Shown here: positions 51,413-60,887 of the stretch, one piece after another
Numbering within the stretch: the first letter of the stretch is position 1
Layout of the letters: every line of letters begins with the position of its first letter
NCBI RefSeq assembly: GCF_030150205.1
Contig: NZ_JASLGT010000025.1
Span: 29,379-93,378 of the forward strand
Direction of reading: 5' to 3'
Length of the DNA: 64,000 bases
Source: Niabella sp.
GTDB taxonomy: Bacteria > Bacteroidota > Bacteroidia > Chitinophagales > Chitinophagaceae
Position numbers and translations under genes: made by a program
The notes under the pieces: generated by a model
Databases searched by the model: none
The model's input: only the letters and a program-made list of their open reading frames with translations
Told to the model about the DNA's origin: nothing

Positions 51413-51910
51413 TCACTCCTTATATTTTTCGGGTTTTAGCGCATCCGGTGTCCAGTTGGTTAAGAAGTCCGACACTTTTTCTGTGCTATATCCCTTCCCA
51501 TCTTCCAGGTATGCGGAGTTCTGCGTATGGATCCGTTTGCCCTCTTTATCCAGTACCAGGAACACCGGGAAGCCAAAGCGCTGCGGATAACCATATGTTG
51601 CCAGAACGGGCAGGTTCTTATTCTCTTTGCTGTAATTCAGATGATACACTACATAGGATCGTTTCAGGATGGAATCGGCGGTTGGATCCGTTTTTGTAAA
51701 TTGATCAAACCTTGCGCACCAGATGCACCAGTTGCCGCCTATTTGTACCAGCACATGTTTGTTTTCCCTTTTTGCCTGCGCTACCGCCTTCCCGATCCCC
51801 ACCTGTGCATTGGCAGCCGGGTCATAGGCACGAAATGGCTTTTGTTCCTGCGCCTCCACTGCCGCAACTGAAAGTAAAAGAACGGCTGAAAATAAAAATT
51901 GCGTTATCAT
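51413..51910 (-). CDS. Secreted thioredoxin-like protein
   Basis: A 165-residue periplasmic protein with a signal peptide ending near VEAQ (about 21). The thioredoxin fold carries a CxxC site C-I-W-C (GGNWCIWCARF, about 59-68). The later cis-Pro stretch (QRFGFPVFLVLDKEGKRIHTQ) is typical. It resembles the DUF255/thioredoxin-like 7 branch. It lies 47 bases downstream of a TonB receptor gene on the same strand and may keep envelope thiols or copper sites reduced in support of that receptor. Confidence 0.88.
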   Translation of the reverse strand: MITQFLFSAVLLLSVAAVEAQEQKPFRAYDPAANAQVGIGKAVAQAKRENKHVLVQIGGNWCIWCARFDQFTKTDPTADSILKRSYVVYHLNYSKENKNLPVLATYGYPQRFGFPVFLVLDKEGKRIHTQNSAYLEDGKGYSTEKVSDFLTNWTPDALKPEKYKE

Positions 51911-51957
51911 TATTTATTGCAGATTATATTGCTGCAACAAATATAACTACAGATCGC

Positions 51958-54351
51958 CTATTTAACTTTCCAGGAAAACGGCAGGATCAGCCGGGCCGTA
52001 AAATTCCGGCCCATATTGAATACACCCGTACGCCCGGTTACAGGATTTTCCGGAGCATATTTTAACCGGCTCAGGTGCTGCTGATAGGCCACATCACCGA
52101 TATTGTTCACTGCCAGTACAAGGGTGGCTCTTTTTTCTCCGCCCCAATATATATCGCTTCCCAGCCCGGCGTTAAAAAGGGTGTAACCCGGCGTGGCCGT
52201 TTCGGTATTGTAACCGGAAAAGAAATGATCCTGGGCCCCTACATTGTCCATCTCCACTTTTGCATAAAAATTGCGAAGGGATTTTAATTGTGTTGGAAAC
52301 TCTGCCCGCAGCTCCGTCAGCAGCCGCAGGGGTGCAATCAGCGGCAGGTTATCGGAACCATCCACTGCTTTGGTAAACAGGCCCCTTGTCCAGCTAAAGG
52401 TATTTTCAAAATGCAGCCAATCCAACGGGTGCGGGTGTATGTCCAGCGTGGCTTCCAGTCCGTACAAACGGGCATTTTGTTGTGTAAACTTATAAGCCGT
52501 AACACCATCCATTACCGAATCGCTTCCCGAACCGGTGAGCAGTTTCTGATAATAAATATAGTTGTTGATCAGGTTTAAATAGGGTGAAATATTGAGGGAA
52601 ACGTGTTGGGTATTTACATCCAGCCCCAGATCAAATGCATAGGCATCTTCGCTTTTCAGGTTCTGGTCACCCATCTCATACCGGAAGGTACCTTCATGCA
52701 CACCGTTTGCGGCCAGCTCCGCCATATTGGGTGCGCGAAACCCTTTGCCTATATTTGCTTTCAGGGTTACCTGCTCACTCAGATCCTGCGCCAGTCCGAT
52801 GCTACCGGAAAAACTGGATAGCTTTTTTGTAAACGGCTGAAACTTTTCCTCACCATCTTCCATTGTAAGTTTACTATCTATTGTACGATGATCATACCGC
52901 AGGCCGCCGCTCAGGGTGGTGTTTTGAATGGTTTTCGTGGTATATCCATAAACCCCGATATCAAACAGCTGGTAATCCGGGATCAGCGCTTCCTCCGCAC
53001 GGTTCTCATTTTGCTGCCGCATACCATTAAGACCAAATGATGTTTTCCAGCCATTCATAACGGGCCAGTGGTAGGCCGCTGCATAATTGATGGTCTTTAA
53101 ATCAAAATAGGCCTGCGGAACCGTGGGACTTTCGATCTCCCCGAATTCCTGCCGCTGATTACGCTGAAAGCCTACCAGGGCCGTAATGCGGCTTCCGTTG
53201 TCGAACGTAAAATTATTGTCCAGCGCAATCTTCAAATGCCGGATCCGTTGATTGGGAATCAGCGGACTTTTACCTTCCGTCAATTGCTTACTTCCGGCAT
53301 CATATCCGTCCAGTACAAAGTGCCCTTCGTCATCACGTTCGCCTTCCACCAGTCCCAGGTGCTGATCAAAGTTTGAAAAAACCAGGTGGGTATACCCCCA
53401 GTGTTTGTTCAGGCCCAGGTAACCGCCCACATTCTTTTCATTAAAGCGGCTGTTGAGCACGTTTCCGTCGTATTTGTTTTTGTAGTCACCCGCACTTTTA
53501 ATGCTTCCATACGCATTCCAGTTAAACCCGTTGATGTTTCCAGCCACATTGGCGTAGCCGCCCTGCATATTATTATTGTTGTTGAGGCTTCCGGAAAGGT
53601 TGGCTTTAATGGTATTATCCGGAACGGGGATATTGGTTTGTATGTTCAGCACACCTCCGATGGCGTCGCTGCCATACATCAGGGAAGCCGGTCCCCGGAG
53701 GATCTCGATTTTTTGTGCACTGTACTCATCTACTTCGATACCGTGTTCATCGCCCCACTGCTGCCCTTCCTGGCGCATGCCATCGTTTAGCGTAACCACC
53801 CGGTTATAACCAAGCCCCCGGATAGAAGGCTTTGCAATTGCCGGTCCGGTAGTAATAATGGCTACCCCGGGTACTTTTGCCACCGCATCCAGCAATCCTG
53901 TTCCGGAAGATTGCTGCAAATCTTTTTGCGATAAAACGGAAATATGGGTGGGTGTATGTTTAAGCTGTGTAGAGGCCGACACGCCGGTAACCACCACGGC
54001 GTCATTTTCAACCACCGATAATTTCAGTTTAAAATCGAGCACTGTTGGGCCATTGATCACTACTGTGCCCACAAACGACCGGTACCCTATAAAAGATACG
54101 GAAACGGTATACCGCCCGTTCGGTAAAGAACGGATTGCATAAACACCGTCTTTACCGGCGGTAACATCTATTTTTAAATCGGGAAATGAAATGGTGGCCT
54201 CCGGCAATGGCTGGCCTGTGGCATCGTCTGTTACTACACCTTTAAGCGATCCCGCCGGTGCTATATCTTTTTTGATAACCGGGGCGGCATAGCCCATCAT
54301 AAAAACGAACCATTGAAGGACAACAAGTCCCAATATTTTTTTTTGCATCAC
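51958..54351 (-). CDS. TonB-dependent outer-membrane receptor, probable metal type
   Basis: A 797-residue receptor with a signal peptide (residues 1-22), a carboxypeptidase-like domain (about 32-115), a plug (about 120-240) and a beta-barrel. The plug region WGDEHGIEVDEYSA has an acidic/His pattern known from ZnuD/OprC-like metal receptors. ILRGPASLMYGSDAIGGVLNI is the usual plug end. It ends in a typical terminal strand (RLILPFSWKVK). A small exported His-containing protein is encoded just upstream and a thioredoxin-like protein downstream. Zinc or copper uptake is inferred, not shown. Confidence 0.85.
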   Translation of the reverse strand: MMQKKILGLVVLQWFVFMMGYAAPVIKKDIAPAGSLKGVVTDDATGQPLPEATISFPDLKIDVTAGKDGVYAIRSLPNGRYTVSVSFIGYRSFVGTVVINGPTVLDFKLKLSVVENDAVVVTGVSASTQLKHTPTHISVLSQKDLQQSSGTGLLDAVAKVPGVAIITTGPAIAKPSIRGLGYNRVVTLNDGMRQEGQQWGDEHGIEVDEYSAQKIEILRGPASLMYGSDAIGGVLNIQTNIPVPDNTIKANLSGSLNNNNNMQGGYANVAGNINGFNWNAYGSIKSAGDYKNKYDGNVLNSRFNEKNVGGYLGLNKHWGYTHLVFSNFDQHLGLVEGERDDEGHFVLDGYDAGSKQLTEGKSPLIPNQRIRHLKIALDNNFTFDNGSRITALVGFQRNQRQEFGEIESPTVPQAYFDLKTINYAAAYHWPVMNGWKTSFGLNGMRQQNENRAEEALIPDYQLFDIGVYGYTTKTIQNTTLSGGLRYDHRTIDSKLTMEDGEEKFQPFTKKLSSFSGSIGLAQDLSEQVTLKANIGKGFRAPNMAELAANGVHEGTFRYEMGDQNLKSEDAYAFDLGLDVNTQHVSLNISPYLNLINNYIYYQKLLTGSGSDSVMDGVTAYKFTQQNARLYGLEATLDIHPHPLDWLHFENTFSWTRGLFTKAVDGSDNLPLIAPLRLLTELRAEFPTQLKSLRNFYAKVEMDNVGAQDHFFSGYNTETATPGYTLFNAGLGSDIYWGGEKRATLVLAVNNIGDVAYQQHLSRLKYAPENPVTGRTGVFNMGRNFTARLILPFSWKVK

Positions 54352-54429
54352 TATATTTAATAAATGGAAAAATGTGGTCTTTTAAAACCAAAATACCGGT
54401 GTTCTTCCTTTAAGGAAGCATACGTATTA

Positions 54430-54768
54430 TTAAATGATAGCGGGAGGTCCTCTTAATGTAGTTTGTGCTGAGAAGCGATACCGGAGGCCGGCAACGGGTT
54501 TAACGGGATAAATACTTTCCGGGGCTGCTGTAATGGCGCCCGTAAACACTTCCGCCTCTAAAAAAGGCGTAAATCCATCAATTGTTACAAATCCACAATT
54601 GTATTCAAAGGTCCGGATGGTTTTTTCCGGTTTACCGGTACTGCTAAACTGCTGATCTTTATGATGTGCGAAAGCGTCGTGAAGATAGATTTTGGGGGTA
54701 ATGCTGATCATGAATATCACCAGCAATACCCAACCCATTAAACGCTGTATCTTGTTCCGCTGCTTCAA
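54430..54768 (-). CDS. Small exported protein upstream of the TonB receptor
   Basis: A 112-residue protein with an N-terminal hydrophobic segment (GWVLLVIFMISITPKIY). It is followed by a His/Asp cluster (LHDAFAHHKDQQF) and a single Cys in YNCGFVTIDGF. The C-terminus ends in SLRGPP-like residues (TTLRGPPAII). Small proteins of this pattern recur just upstream of TonB receptors in Bacteroidota, to my knowledge without an assigned function. Two His-Asp or His-His pairs could bind a metal ion. It is 78 bases upstream of the receptor gene on the same strand. Confidence 0.6.
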   Translation of the reverse strand: MKQRNKIQRLMGWVLLVIFMISITPKIYLHDAFAHHKDQQFSSTGKPEKTIRTFEYNCGFVTIDGFTPFLEAEVFTGAITAAPESIYPVKPVAGLRYRFSAQTTLRGPPAII

Positions 54769-54832
54769 AGTTTTTTGAATCTTCGTTGCAAAAATAGCGT
54801 TCTATTCTTTCACATCAAAAAAAATGCGCTTT

Positions 54833-55444
54833 TTATTCAATCGTGAGCTGGAATACGCTCTCGTCTTCCAGGATCCCTTCCAGTACATCACCGGTTACGA
54901 TCTCTCCCACGCCCTCCGGTGTACCGGTAAAAATAATATCGCCGATATTGAGTGTAAAATATTTAGAAACGTGTGCTAAAATGGATTCGAAGCTATGAAT
55001 CATTTTTGCAGAATTGCCGTGTTGTACCAGCTCTTCATTCTTATAAAGTCCGAAGTTGATGTTTTTAGTATTTTCAAAATCGTTAACAGGTTTCCATTTG
55101 CCGATCACGGCGGAATTGTCCCAGGCCTTTGCTTTTTCCCAGGGCAGTCCTTTCTTTTTTAGTTCATTCTGCAGATCACGTGCTGTAAAATCAATGCCCA
55201 GGGTAATGGCATCGTAGTATTGGTTTGCATAGCGTTTGTTAATATACCGGCCGTTCTTCGATACCCGGATCACCAGTTCGCATTCATAATGCAACTCGTT
55301 GGTAAATTCGGGATAATAAAAAGGAAGGTGTGGCCTTAACAGCGCACTTTTGGGCTTTAAAAATACCACCGGCTCTTCCGGAATTTCATTTCCCAGCTCC
55401 CTGGCATGCGCCGCATAATTTCGCCCGATACAAATAATTTTCAT
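54833..55444 (-). CDS. Fumarylacetoacetate hydrolase-family protein
   Basis: A 203-residue FAH-fold protein with the metal-binding pattern HYECELVIRVSKNG (Glu-x-Glu) and GIDFTARDLQNELKKKG. It also has the C-terminal GDIIFTGTPEGVG. Short FAH proteins of this type include acylpyruvate hydrolases and oxaloacetate decarboxylases. Substrate is not assigned. It starts with CIGRNYAAHARELGNE, a family hallmark. It is followed by no obvious partner; pth lies 26 bases upstream on the same strand. Confidence 0.9.
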   Translation of the reverse strand: MKIICIGRNYAAHARELGNEIPEEPVVFLKPKSALLRPHLPFYYPEFTNELHYECELVIRVSKNGRYINKRYANQYYDAITLGIDFTARDLQNELKKKGLPWEKAKAWDNSAVIGKWKPVNDFENTKNINFGLYKNEELVQHGNSAKMIHSFESILAHVSKYFTLNIGDIIFTGTPEGVGEIVTGDVLEGILEDESVFQLTIE

Positions 55445-55470
55445 AATACAGTAGGATTTAAATCTGTCTT

Positions 55471-56046
55471 TTACAACGTAAATTCTTTGCTATTTATTTC
55501 GTTCATAGCAGCTTCAATGCCCTGAAATAGGAATACTTCTATGGCCGCTACCGCTTTTTCGATCTTCAATTTCACCAATGGCTCTTCTTCTTTTTTCCAT
55601 TTTCCCAGCACAAATTCGGCCTGCATACCTTTCGGAAATGTATTGCCGATGCCAAATCGCAATTTAGGATACGCTGTTGTATTTAACAACGCCTGAATAC
55701 TTCTCAACCCGTTATGTCCGCCATCGCTTCCTGCGGGCTTTATCCGCATCTTAGATAAAGGCAATGCCAAATCATCCAGCACTGTTAAAGAACGTTCCAG
55801 CGGAATTTTTTCTTTATCCAGCCAAAACTTAAGCGCCTTACCACTTAAATTCATGTAGGTAGTTGGACAAATGCAAATACCGGTACGGCCTTTTATCTTC
55901 ACTTCTGCTACATACGCCAATCGGTCGTTTCTAAACTCCCCGCCATGTTTGTGAACAAATGCAGCGATGATATCAAAACCAATATTATGCCGGGTATGCG
56001 CATATTCATTTCCGATGTTTCCTAAACCTGTTAATAAATATTTCAT
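55471..56046 (-). CDS. pth: Peptidyl-tRNA hydrolase
   Basis: A 191-residue enzyme that recycles peptidyl-tRNA released from ribosomes. The start at 56046 (MKYLLTGLGNIGNEYAHTRHN) removes four residues of upstream frame. The catalytic His and Asn lie in YAHTRHNIGFD, PTTYMNLSGK and SDGGHNGLRSI. All family elements are present. It is followed by the FAH gene and preceded by rplY across a terminator. Confidence 0.95.
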   Translation of the reverse strand: MKYLLTGLGNIGNEYAHTRHNIGFDIIAAFVHKHGGEFRNDRLAYVAEVKIKGRTGICICPTTYMNLSGKALKFWLDKEKIPLERSLTVLDDLALPLSKMRIKPAGSDGGHNGLRSIQALLNTTAYPKLRFGIGNTFPKGMQAEFVLGKWKKEEEPLVKLKIEKAVAAIEVFLFQGIEAAMNEINSKEFTL

Positions 56047-56072
56047 CCCGTTTATCAAAAATATTAAAAATA

Positions 56073-56106
56073 AAAAAACCTACATCAATTTGATGCAGGC
56101 TTTTTT
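56073..56106 (-). terminator. Intrinsic terminator after rplY
   Basis: The stem CCTACATCAA/TTGATGCAGG (56079-56099, one G-T-type mismatch) is flanked by a run of A on one side and TTTTTT on the other. On the minus strand it follows the rplY stop codon by about 20 bases. It may act in both directions. Confidence 0.8.
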
Positions 56107-56124
56107 ATGCTTTGTTAAAAAATA

Positions 56125-56703
56125 TTATTTTTTAGCTGCTGCGGCTTCTTCCTGTTTCAGCTGTCTTGTCATTACGATAGAAGCGATGGGAATACGCGGG
56201 GAGTTCAGAATCTCTATGTTTTCTGCTTTTACATCTTCTACCCGGATATTACCGTTAATTTCCAGTTGGTCAATAGGCACTTCAATCACTTCCTTCAGGT
56301 CTTTAGGAAGGGCTTTTACTTTCAGCGATTTGATCTTGGATACAAAACGACCACCGTCTTTAACCCCTTTTGCGCTTCCGGTGAATTTCAACGGAATTGT
56401 TGCTACTACTTTTTTGTCCTCAATAAGTTCCAAAAGGTCTACGTGGATCAGAGCATCAGAAACTTTGTCAAATTGCAGATCTTTCAAAATACATCTGTAA
56501 GTAGCACCATCCAGTTTCACTTCAGCCAGCTGAAAGTTGGGCGTATACACCAGGCCTTTAAATGCTGCAGCCGGTGCACTGAAATTAACTTCTTTAGCAC
56601 CCCCGTAAATTACAGCAGGCACTGCGTCCTGAGAGCGGATCTGGCGGGTGGCTCTTTTGCCAAACTCGGTCCTCAGTTGTCCTTCGATTGTAATTGTTTT
56701 CAT
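56125..56703 (-). CDS. rplY: Ribosomal protein L25, long (CTC) form
   Basis: A 192-residue 5S rRNA-binding ribosomal protein with the N-terminal L25 domain (FGKRATRQIRSQDAVPAVIYG) and the C-terminal TL5/CTC beta domain (about 95-180). The end EEAAAAKK is a short Ala/Lys tail. It lies downstream of prs with a 22-base gap, the usual bacterial prs-rplY-pth order, which supports all three assignments. Confidence 0.95.
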   Translation of the reverse strand: MKTITIEGQLRTEFGKRATRQIRSQDAVPAVIYGGAKEVNFSAPAAAFKGLVYTPNFQLAEVKLDGATYRCILKDLQFDKVSDALIHVDLLELIEDKKVVATIPLKFTGSAKGVKDGGRFVSKIKSLKVKALPKDLKEVIEVPIDQLEINGNIRVEDVKAENIEILNSPRIPIASIVMTRQLKQEEAAAAKK

Positions 56704-56725
56704 TTTATGATATTGTTTTAATTTA

Positions 56726-57679
56726 CTATGGATTGGATGTCCTTAAATTAGAGTGTACAAATAAACTTGTAATACTCTTGTTTTCGAAAGCGTGCTTAAT
56801 TGCGATGGCAAATAAGTCGGCTACGGAAATAACCCGGATCTTCGGGGTTGTTTTATGAAGCGGAATGGTGTTACACACTACCAGTTCATCCAACACGCTG
56901 TTCTCAATATTTTCGTATGCCTTACCGCTCAAAATGGGATGCGTGATCATTGCCCTTACACTCTTCGCTCCTTTTTCCATCAGCAGTCCTGCACTTTTGG
57001 CCAGGGTACCTCCGGTATCACAGATATCGTCAATAATCACCACATTCCGGCCTTCTACCTCCCCAATCACCCGCATGCTGGCAATTTCATTTGCCCGCTT
57101 CCGGTGCTTATCGCAAATCACCATTTCAGCGTTAAAATAGGAGGCAATTTCCCGTATCCGGTTGGTTGCTCCTACATCAGGGGCTGCAAAGGTAAGGTTT
57201 TCCAACTGTAATTGCTCTACATATGGAATAAAAACTGCATGGCTGTCCAAATGATCCACCGGAATATCAAAATAGCCCTGGATCTGGGGCGCATGCAGGT
57301 CCATCGTAATGATCCTGTCGGCCCCTGCTGCGGTTAACATATTGGCAACCAATTTACTGCCAATGGCAACCCGTGGCCGGTCCTTACGATCCTGCCGGGC
57401 ATATCCATAATAGGGCATTACCACGATCACTTTGTAAGCCGATGCGCGTTTGGCGGCATCGATCATCAGCAGCAATTCCATCAGGTTATCTGAAGGAGCA
57501 TAGGTACTCTGTACCAGAAATACATAATCACCACGAACACTTTCTAAAAAGTTCACGTAAATCTCTCCATCACTAAAGCGTTGTGTATGAATCTGCCCCA
57601 ACTGGCAGCCATAACGCTGGCAAATTTCTTCTGCTAACTGGCGCGATGCCGTACCGGCAAAAATTTTGGCTGAATGCAT
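56726..57679 (-). CDS. prs: Ribose-phosphate pyrophosphokinase (PRPP synthetase)
   Basis: A 317-residue class I enzyme making phosphoribosyl pyrophosphate from ribose 5-phosphate and ATP. Marks are KIFAGTASRQLAEEI, SDGEIYV, YYGYARQDRKDRPRVAIGSKL, the PRPP loop VIIDDICDTGGTL and TMDLHAPQIQGYFD. The start at 57679 fits homologues; an in-frame ATG at 57700 would add seven residues. The reading frame stretches another 525 bases upstream into radC, on the opposite strand, and is non-coding there. prs heads the prs-rplY-pth group. Confidence 0.95.
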   Translation of the reverse strand: MHSAKIFAGTASRQLAEEICQRYGCQLGQIHTQRFSDGEIYVNFLESVRGDYVFLVQSTYAPSDNLMELLLMIDAAKRASAYKVIVVMPYYGYARQDRKDRPRVAIGSKLVANMLTAAGADRIITMDLHAPQIQGYFDIPVDHLDSHAVFIPYVEQLQLENLTFAAPDVGATNRIREIASYFNAEMVICDKHRKRANEIASMRVIGEVEGRNVVIIDDICDTGGTLAKSAGLLMEKGAKSVRAMITHPILSGKAYENIENSVLDELVVCNTIPLHKTTPKIRVISVADLFAIAIKHAFENKSITSLFVHSNLRTSNP

Positions 57680-57809
57680 ATTTAAAAACGGAGACTCCAT
57701 ATGTTGTAAAATGAGCGGCGAAGATATTAATAACCACAACAAAATTCCAAGCAAAATGCAGTCATTAAAAAAAATTTTTTGAACAATAAACATTCTGTAA
57801 CTTGTATGG

Positions 57810-58502
57810 ATGAAAAACACCAATAGCATCCGAAACTGGGCGGAAGATGACCGTCCGCGTGAAAAGCTCATGACCCATGGAGCCAACGCACTCAGTAATT
57901 CAGAGTTACTAGCCATCCTGATACTAAACGGCACCCGCGAACGATCGGCACTCGATCTGGCAAAAGAGATCCTGAAAATCGGCAACGATGATCTGAATGA
58001 GCTGGGCAAACAAACCATTGCCGAAATGGTAAAAATAAAAGGGATTGGTGAAGCAAAGGCCGTTACCATTAGTGCTGCACTGGAGCTGGGCCGCCGGAGG
58101 CAGGGCGGAACAATGCCGCAGCGCCCCATTGTAAATACCACCAGGCAGATCGGGGAATATCTGAAAACCCGGCTGAAGGACCTGCTGCATGAGGTGTTTG
58201 CGGTTATTTTTCTGAACCAGAACAATGCCGTTCTTCATTTTGAGGTGGTAAGCGAAGGCGGCATTACCGGTACGGTGGCCGATCCCCGCATCATACTGAG
58301 AAAAGCACTGGAAAAAAATGCGGTAGGGCTTATTCTTGCCCACAACCACCCTTCCGGTAATCTTGTGCCCAGTAAGGCCGATGAGTTCCTTACATTTAAG
58401 ATCCGTGAAGCCGCCAAATTCTTTGATATCCGGGTGATGGATCATATTATCGTAAGCGATGAAGGCTATTACAGCTTTGCGGATCAGGGCATGTTTGGTT
58501 AG
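57810..58502 (+). CDS. radC: RadC-like JAB-domain protein
   Basis: A 230-residue protein with N-terminal helix-hairpin-helix repeats (LGKQTIAEMVKIKGIGEAKA, about 71-90) and a C-terminal JAB/MPN-type metal domain with LAHNHPSGNLVPSKAD (H-x-H and a downstream Asp). The long-assumed repair role of RadC is not firmly shown. The motif suggests a metal-dependent hydrolase. It is transcribed away from prs, sharing an intergenic stretch of about 130 bases. Confidence 0.93.
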   Translation: MKNTNSIRNWAEDDRPREKLMTHGANALSNSELLAILILNGTRERSALDLAKEILKIGNDDLNELGKQTIAEMVKIKGIGEAKAVTISAALELGRRRQGGTMPQRPIVNTTRQIGEYLKTRLKDLLHEVFAVIFLNQNNAVLHFEVVSEGGITGTVADPRIILRKALEKNAVGLILAHNHPSGNLVPSKADEFLTFKIREAAKFFDIRVMDHIIVSDEGYYSFADQGMFG

Positions 58503-58830
58503 CCGGGCGCCTGCCGGGAACTGCGGCGCAAAAATGCATGCCAGGCAACAATGGATCATTCCATCGGTGCCTGCTTTGTAAACTGCTGCGTTCGGATGCG
58601 GAAGTTGCTGGCCTTCATTTTAGATGCCACTACCTCCGTCTGAACACTGCCGTGATACCGGTATGTTTCCCCGTCTGTTTAAAAAAATATGCCCATCAGA
58701 ACACATTGAAACACGTGACCCGATAGCGTTTTTCGACACACTTCATTTTCCATTTTATTTACGGCCTGCCTAAAAACTAATAATTGTTCGTTTATCATTA
58801 CTTTCGCCGGTAATTCATAACCGTTTTTTT
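58503..58830. other. Intergenic region after radC
   Basis: A 328-base stretch with no supported gene. A 62-codon open frame at 58538-58726 has no family resemblance. A -7-like TACTTTCG sits near 58799, about 25 bases before the next start codon, and may be the promoter of the glutamate-synthase-like gene. Nothing else was seen. Confidence 0.4.
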
Positions 58831-60471
58831 ATGAGGCGAACATTCCTGGTCTTTTCCATCCTTGCACTGGTCATTACCTTTCTTCTTGCCTGGTATATCA
58901 GCAAGAACTGGTATGTGGTATTTGGTGCCCTGCTTATTTTTTCCTGCATGGGCTATTATGATATGTTACAAACCAAACATACCATCCGGAGGATCTATCC
59001 TGTCTTTGGCCGGCTACGTTATGTAATGGAAGAGTTGCGTCCAAAGATCTACCAGTATTTTATTGAATCGGATATCGACGGCAGGCCCATCAACCGTATC
59101 GACCGGTCTACCGTATACCAGCGGGCCAAACTGGATAACGACACAATGCCGTTTGGTACACAGCTGGATGTATATGCCCCGGGCTACGAATGGATCTGCC
59201 ATTCTATTGCACCTAAAAGTTTTAAAACCCTCGACCATAATCCGCGGGTGCTGTTTGGAAACAAGGATTGTAAACAACCTTATAACGGAAGTATTCTGAA
59301 TATTTCGGCCATGAGCTACGGATCCCTGAGCGCCAACGCTGTGGAGGCTATGAATGGCGGTGCAAAAATTGGCAATTTTGCGCATAATACCGGCGAGGGC
59401 GGTTTAAGTGATTATCATCTTAAACAGGGTGGCGACATTATCTGGCAGATTGGTACCGGCTATTTTGGCTGTCGCGATGAGCAGGGCGATTTTTCGCCGG
59501 CACTGTTTGCCGAAAAGGCCCGGATCCCGAATGTAAAGATGATCGAGATCAAAATTTCACAGGGTGCCAAGCCCGGGCACGGCGGTATTTTGCCGGCGGC
59601 CAAAAACACCCCGGAAATTGCACGTATCCGGCATATACAGCCGGGCACTACGGTAGAATCGCCCCCCTATCATACCGCTTTTAGCTCACCAAAGGAGCTG
59701 ATCAACTTCATTCGGCAGCTACGGGAGCTTTCCGGGGGCAAACCGGTGGGATTTAAATTGTGTATCGGTCATAAAAGCGAATTCATTGCTATTTGCAAGG
59801 CCATGATCAGCCAGGATACTTATCCCGATTTTATTACGGTTGACGGTGGTGAAGGTGGTACCGGTGCCGCGCCCCAGGAGTTTTCCAATTATGTAGGTGC
59901 GCCCCTGCTGGACGGGCTGGCCTTTGTGGATGATATCCTGCGGGGATTAAATATCCGGCAACATATAAAGATCATTGCTTCCGGTAAAATTATGACCGGC
60001 TTTCATATGGCACGGGCTGCCGCGCTGGGCGCTGATGCCTGCAATTGTGCAAGAGCCATGATGCTGGCAGTGGGTTGCATCCAGGCACTGCAATGCAATA
60101 CAAACCGCTGTCCTACCGGTGTGGCCACCCAGGACCCGAAACTGACAAGAGGGCTGGTGGTGGAAGATAAAAAACTACGGGTGGCCAATTACCATAAATA
60201 TACCGTAAAGACCTTTGTAGAAATGATGGGGGCTGCGGGTTTAAGCAAGATGCAGGATATTACCCGCTCGCATGTTTACCGCCGCATCAGCCTCACCTCC
60301 ATGTTTACGTTTGAAGAGATTTACCCGTCCATTCCTCCCGGTGCCCTGATCAAGGGAGCCATTCCGGAAAAGCATCAGCACGATTTCGCCTATGCAGACG
60401 AGGATCATTGGGGCTGGCCCAGTATCGGCAGCTGGAGCGAAGAAGGCACGAAGGACAAAGCGGCTGGTTAA
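58831..60471 (+). CDS. Membrane-anchored FMN-binding glutamate synthase-family protein
   Basis: A 546-residue protein with one or two N-terminal membrane spans (RTFLVFSILALVITFLLAWYI, split here by its two hydrophobic runs, about 3-45). A TIM-barrel domain like the central/FMN part of glutamate synthase follows (about 95-490). Marks are HNTGEGGLSDYHL, GAKPGHGGILPA, DGGEGGTGAAP, the FMN loop around GADACNCARAMM, and Cys-rich CNTNRCPTGVATQ. No glutaminase domain is present, so it cannot be a full GOGAT. The role is unknown. It stands alone before a repeat region. Confidence 0.88.
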   Translation: MRRTFLVFSILALVITFLLAWYISKNWYVVFGALLIFSCMGYYDMLQTKHTIRRIYPVFGRLRYVMEELRPKIYQYFIESDIDGRPINRIDRSTVYQRAKLDNDTMPFGTQLDVYAPGYEWICHSIAPKSFKTLDHNPRVLFGNKDCKQPYNGSILNISAMSYGSLSANAVEAMNGGAKIGNFAHNTGEGGLSDYHLKQGGDIIWQIGTGYFGCRDEQGDFSPALFAEKARIPNVKMIEIKISQGAKPGHGGILPAAKNTPEIARIRHIQPGTTVESPPYHTAFSSPKELINFIRQLRELSGGKPVGFKLCIGHKSEFIAICKAMISQDTYPDFITVDGGEGGTGAAPQEFSNYVGAPLLDGLAFVDDILRGLNIRQHIKIIASGKIMTGFHMARAAALGADACNCARAMMLAVGCIQALQCNTNRCPTGVATQDPKLTRGLVVEDKKLRVANYHKYTVKTFVEMMGAAGLSKMQDITRSHVYRRISLTSMFTFEEIYPSIPPGALIKGAIPEKHQHDFAYADEDHWGWPSIGSWSEEGTKDKAAG

Positions 60472-60887
60472 AGTGGATTTGCGGCAACCTTCTTTATGAA
60501 CCGCCTGGAAACAGTAAGCATTTAACCGCCAGGACGCAGTGGTTCGCGGAGAGATGATGCAGCATCATTGCTTTACCCACCTGCGGTCTGATAAGAACCA
60601 CTGAAATTCCATGTTACATTACCACATCGATTGGTCACTCCAACCGAACACACCGGGCGGCGCCAAAACATATTATAAAATACTATAATTAAAATAATAC
60701 TAACCGGTACCTGCACCCGGATATCATTAGCACGCTGATAAGCAATTCATTAGAGAAGAAGCCATTTTGGTGCTTCCGCAAGCAAAACCGCTCAAATGTT
60801 AAACAATCCTTAAAACATTTTTTATTGAAGCGATCGGCTCCCGGCGGGTGTAGCTTGTAGGTATTCTTTCACCCCAAAACCAACGTT
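60472..60887. repeat. Intergenic region with one palindromic repeat unit
   Basis: No gene is seen in 416 bases. One palindromic unit runs from 60521 (TTTAACCGCCAGGACGCAGT) to about 60598 (CACCTGCGGTC). It is a diverged relative of the units in the array at 61495-61887. The rest is AT-rich near 60670-60710 and featureless. Confidence 0.5.

Noticed and set aside
57700..58225. Extended N-terminus of prs across radC
   Set aside because: The extra 175 codons lie antisense to radC and lack family sequence. The normal start is at 57679 or 57700.
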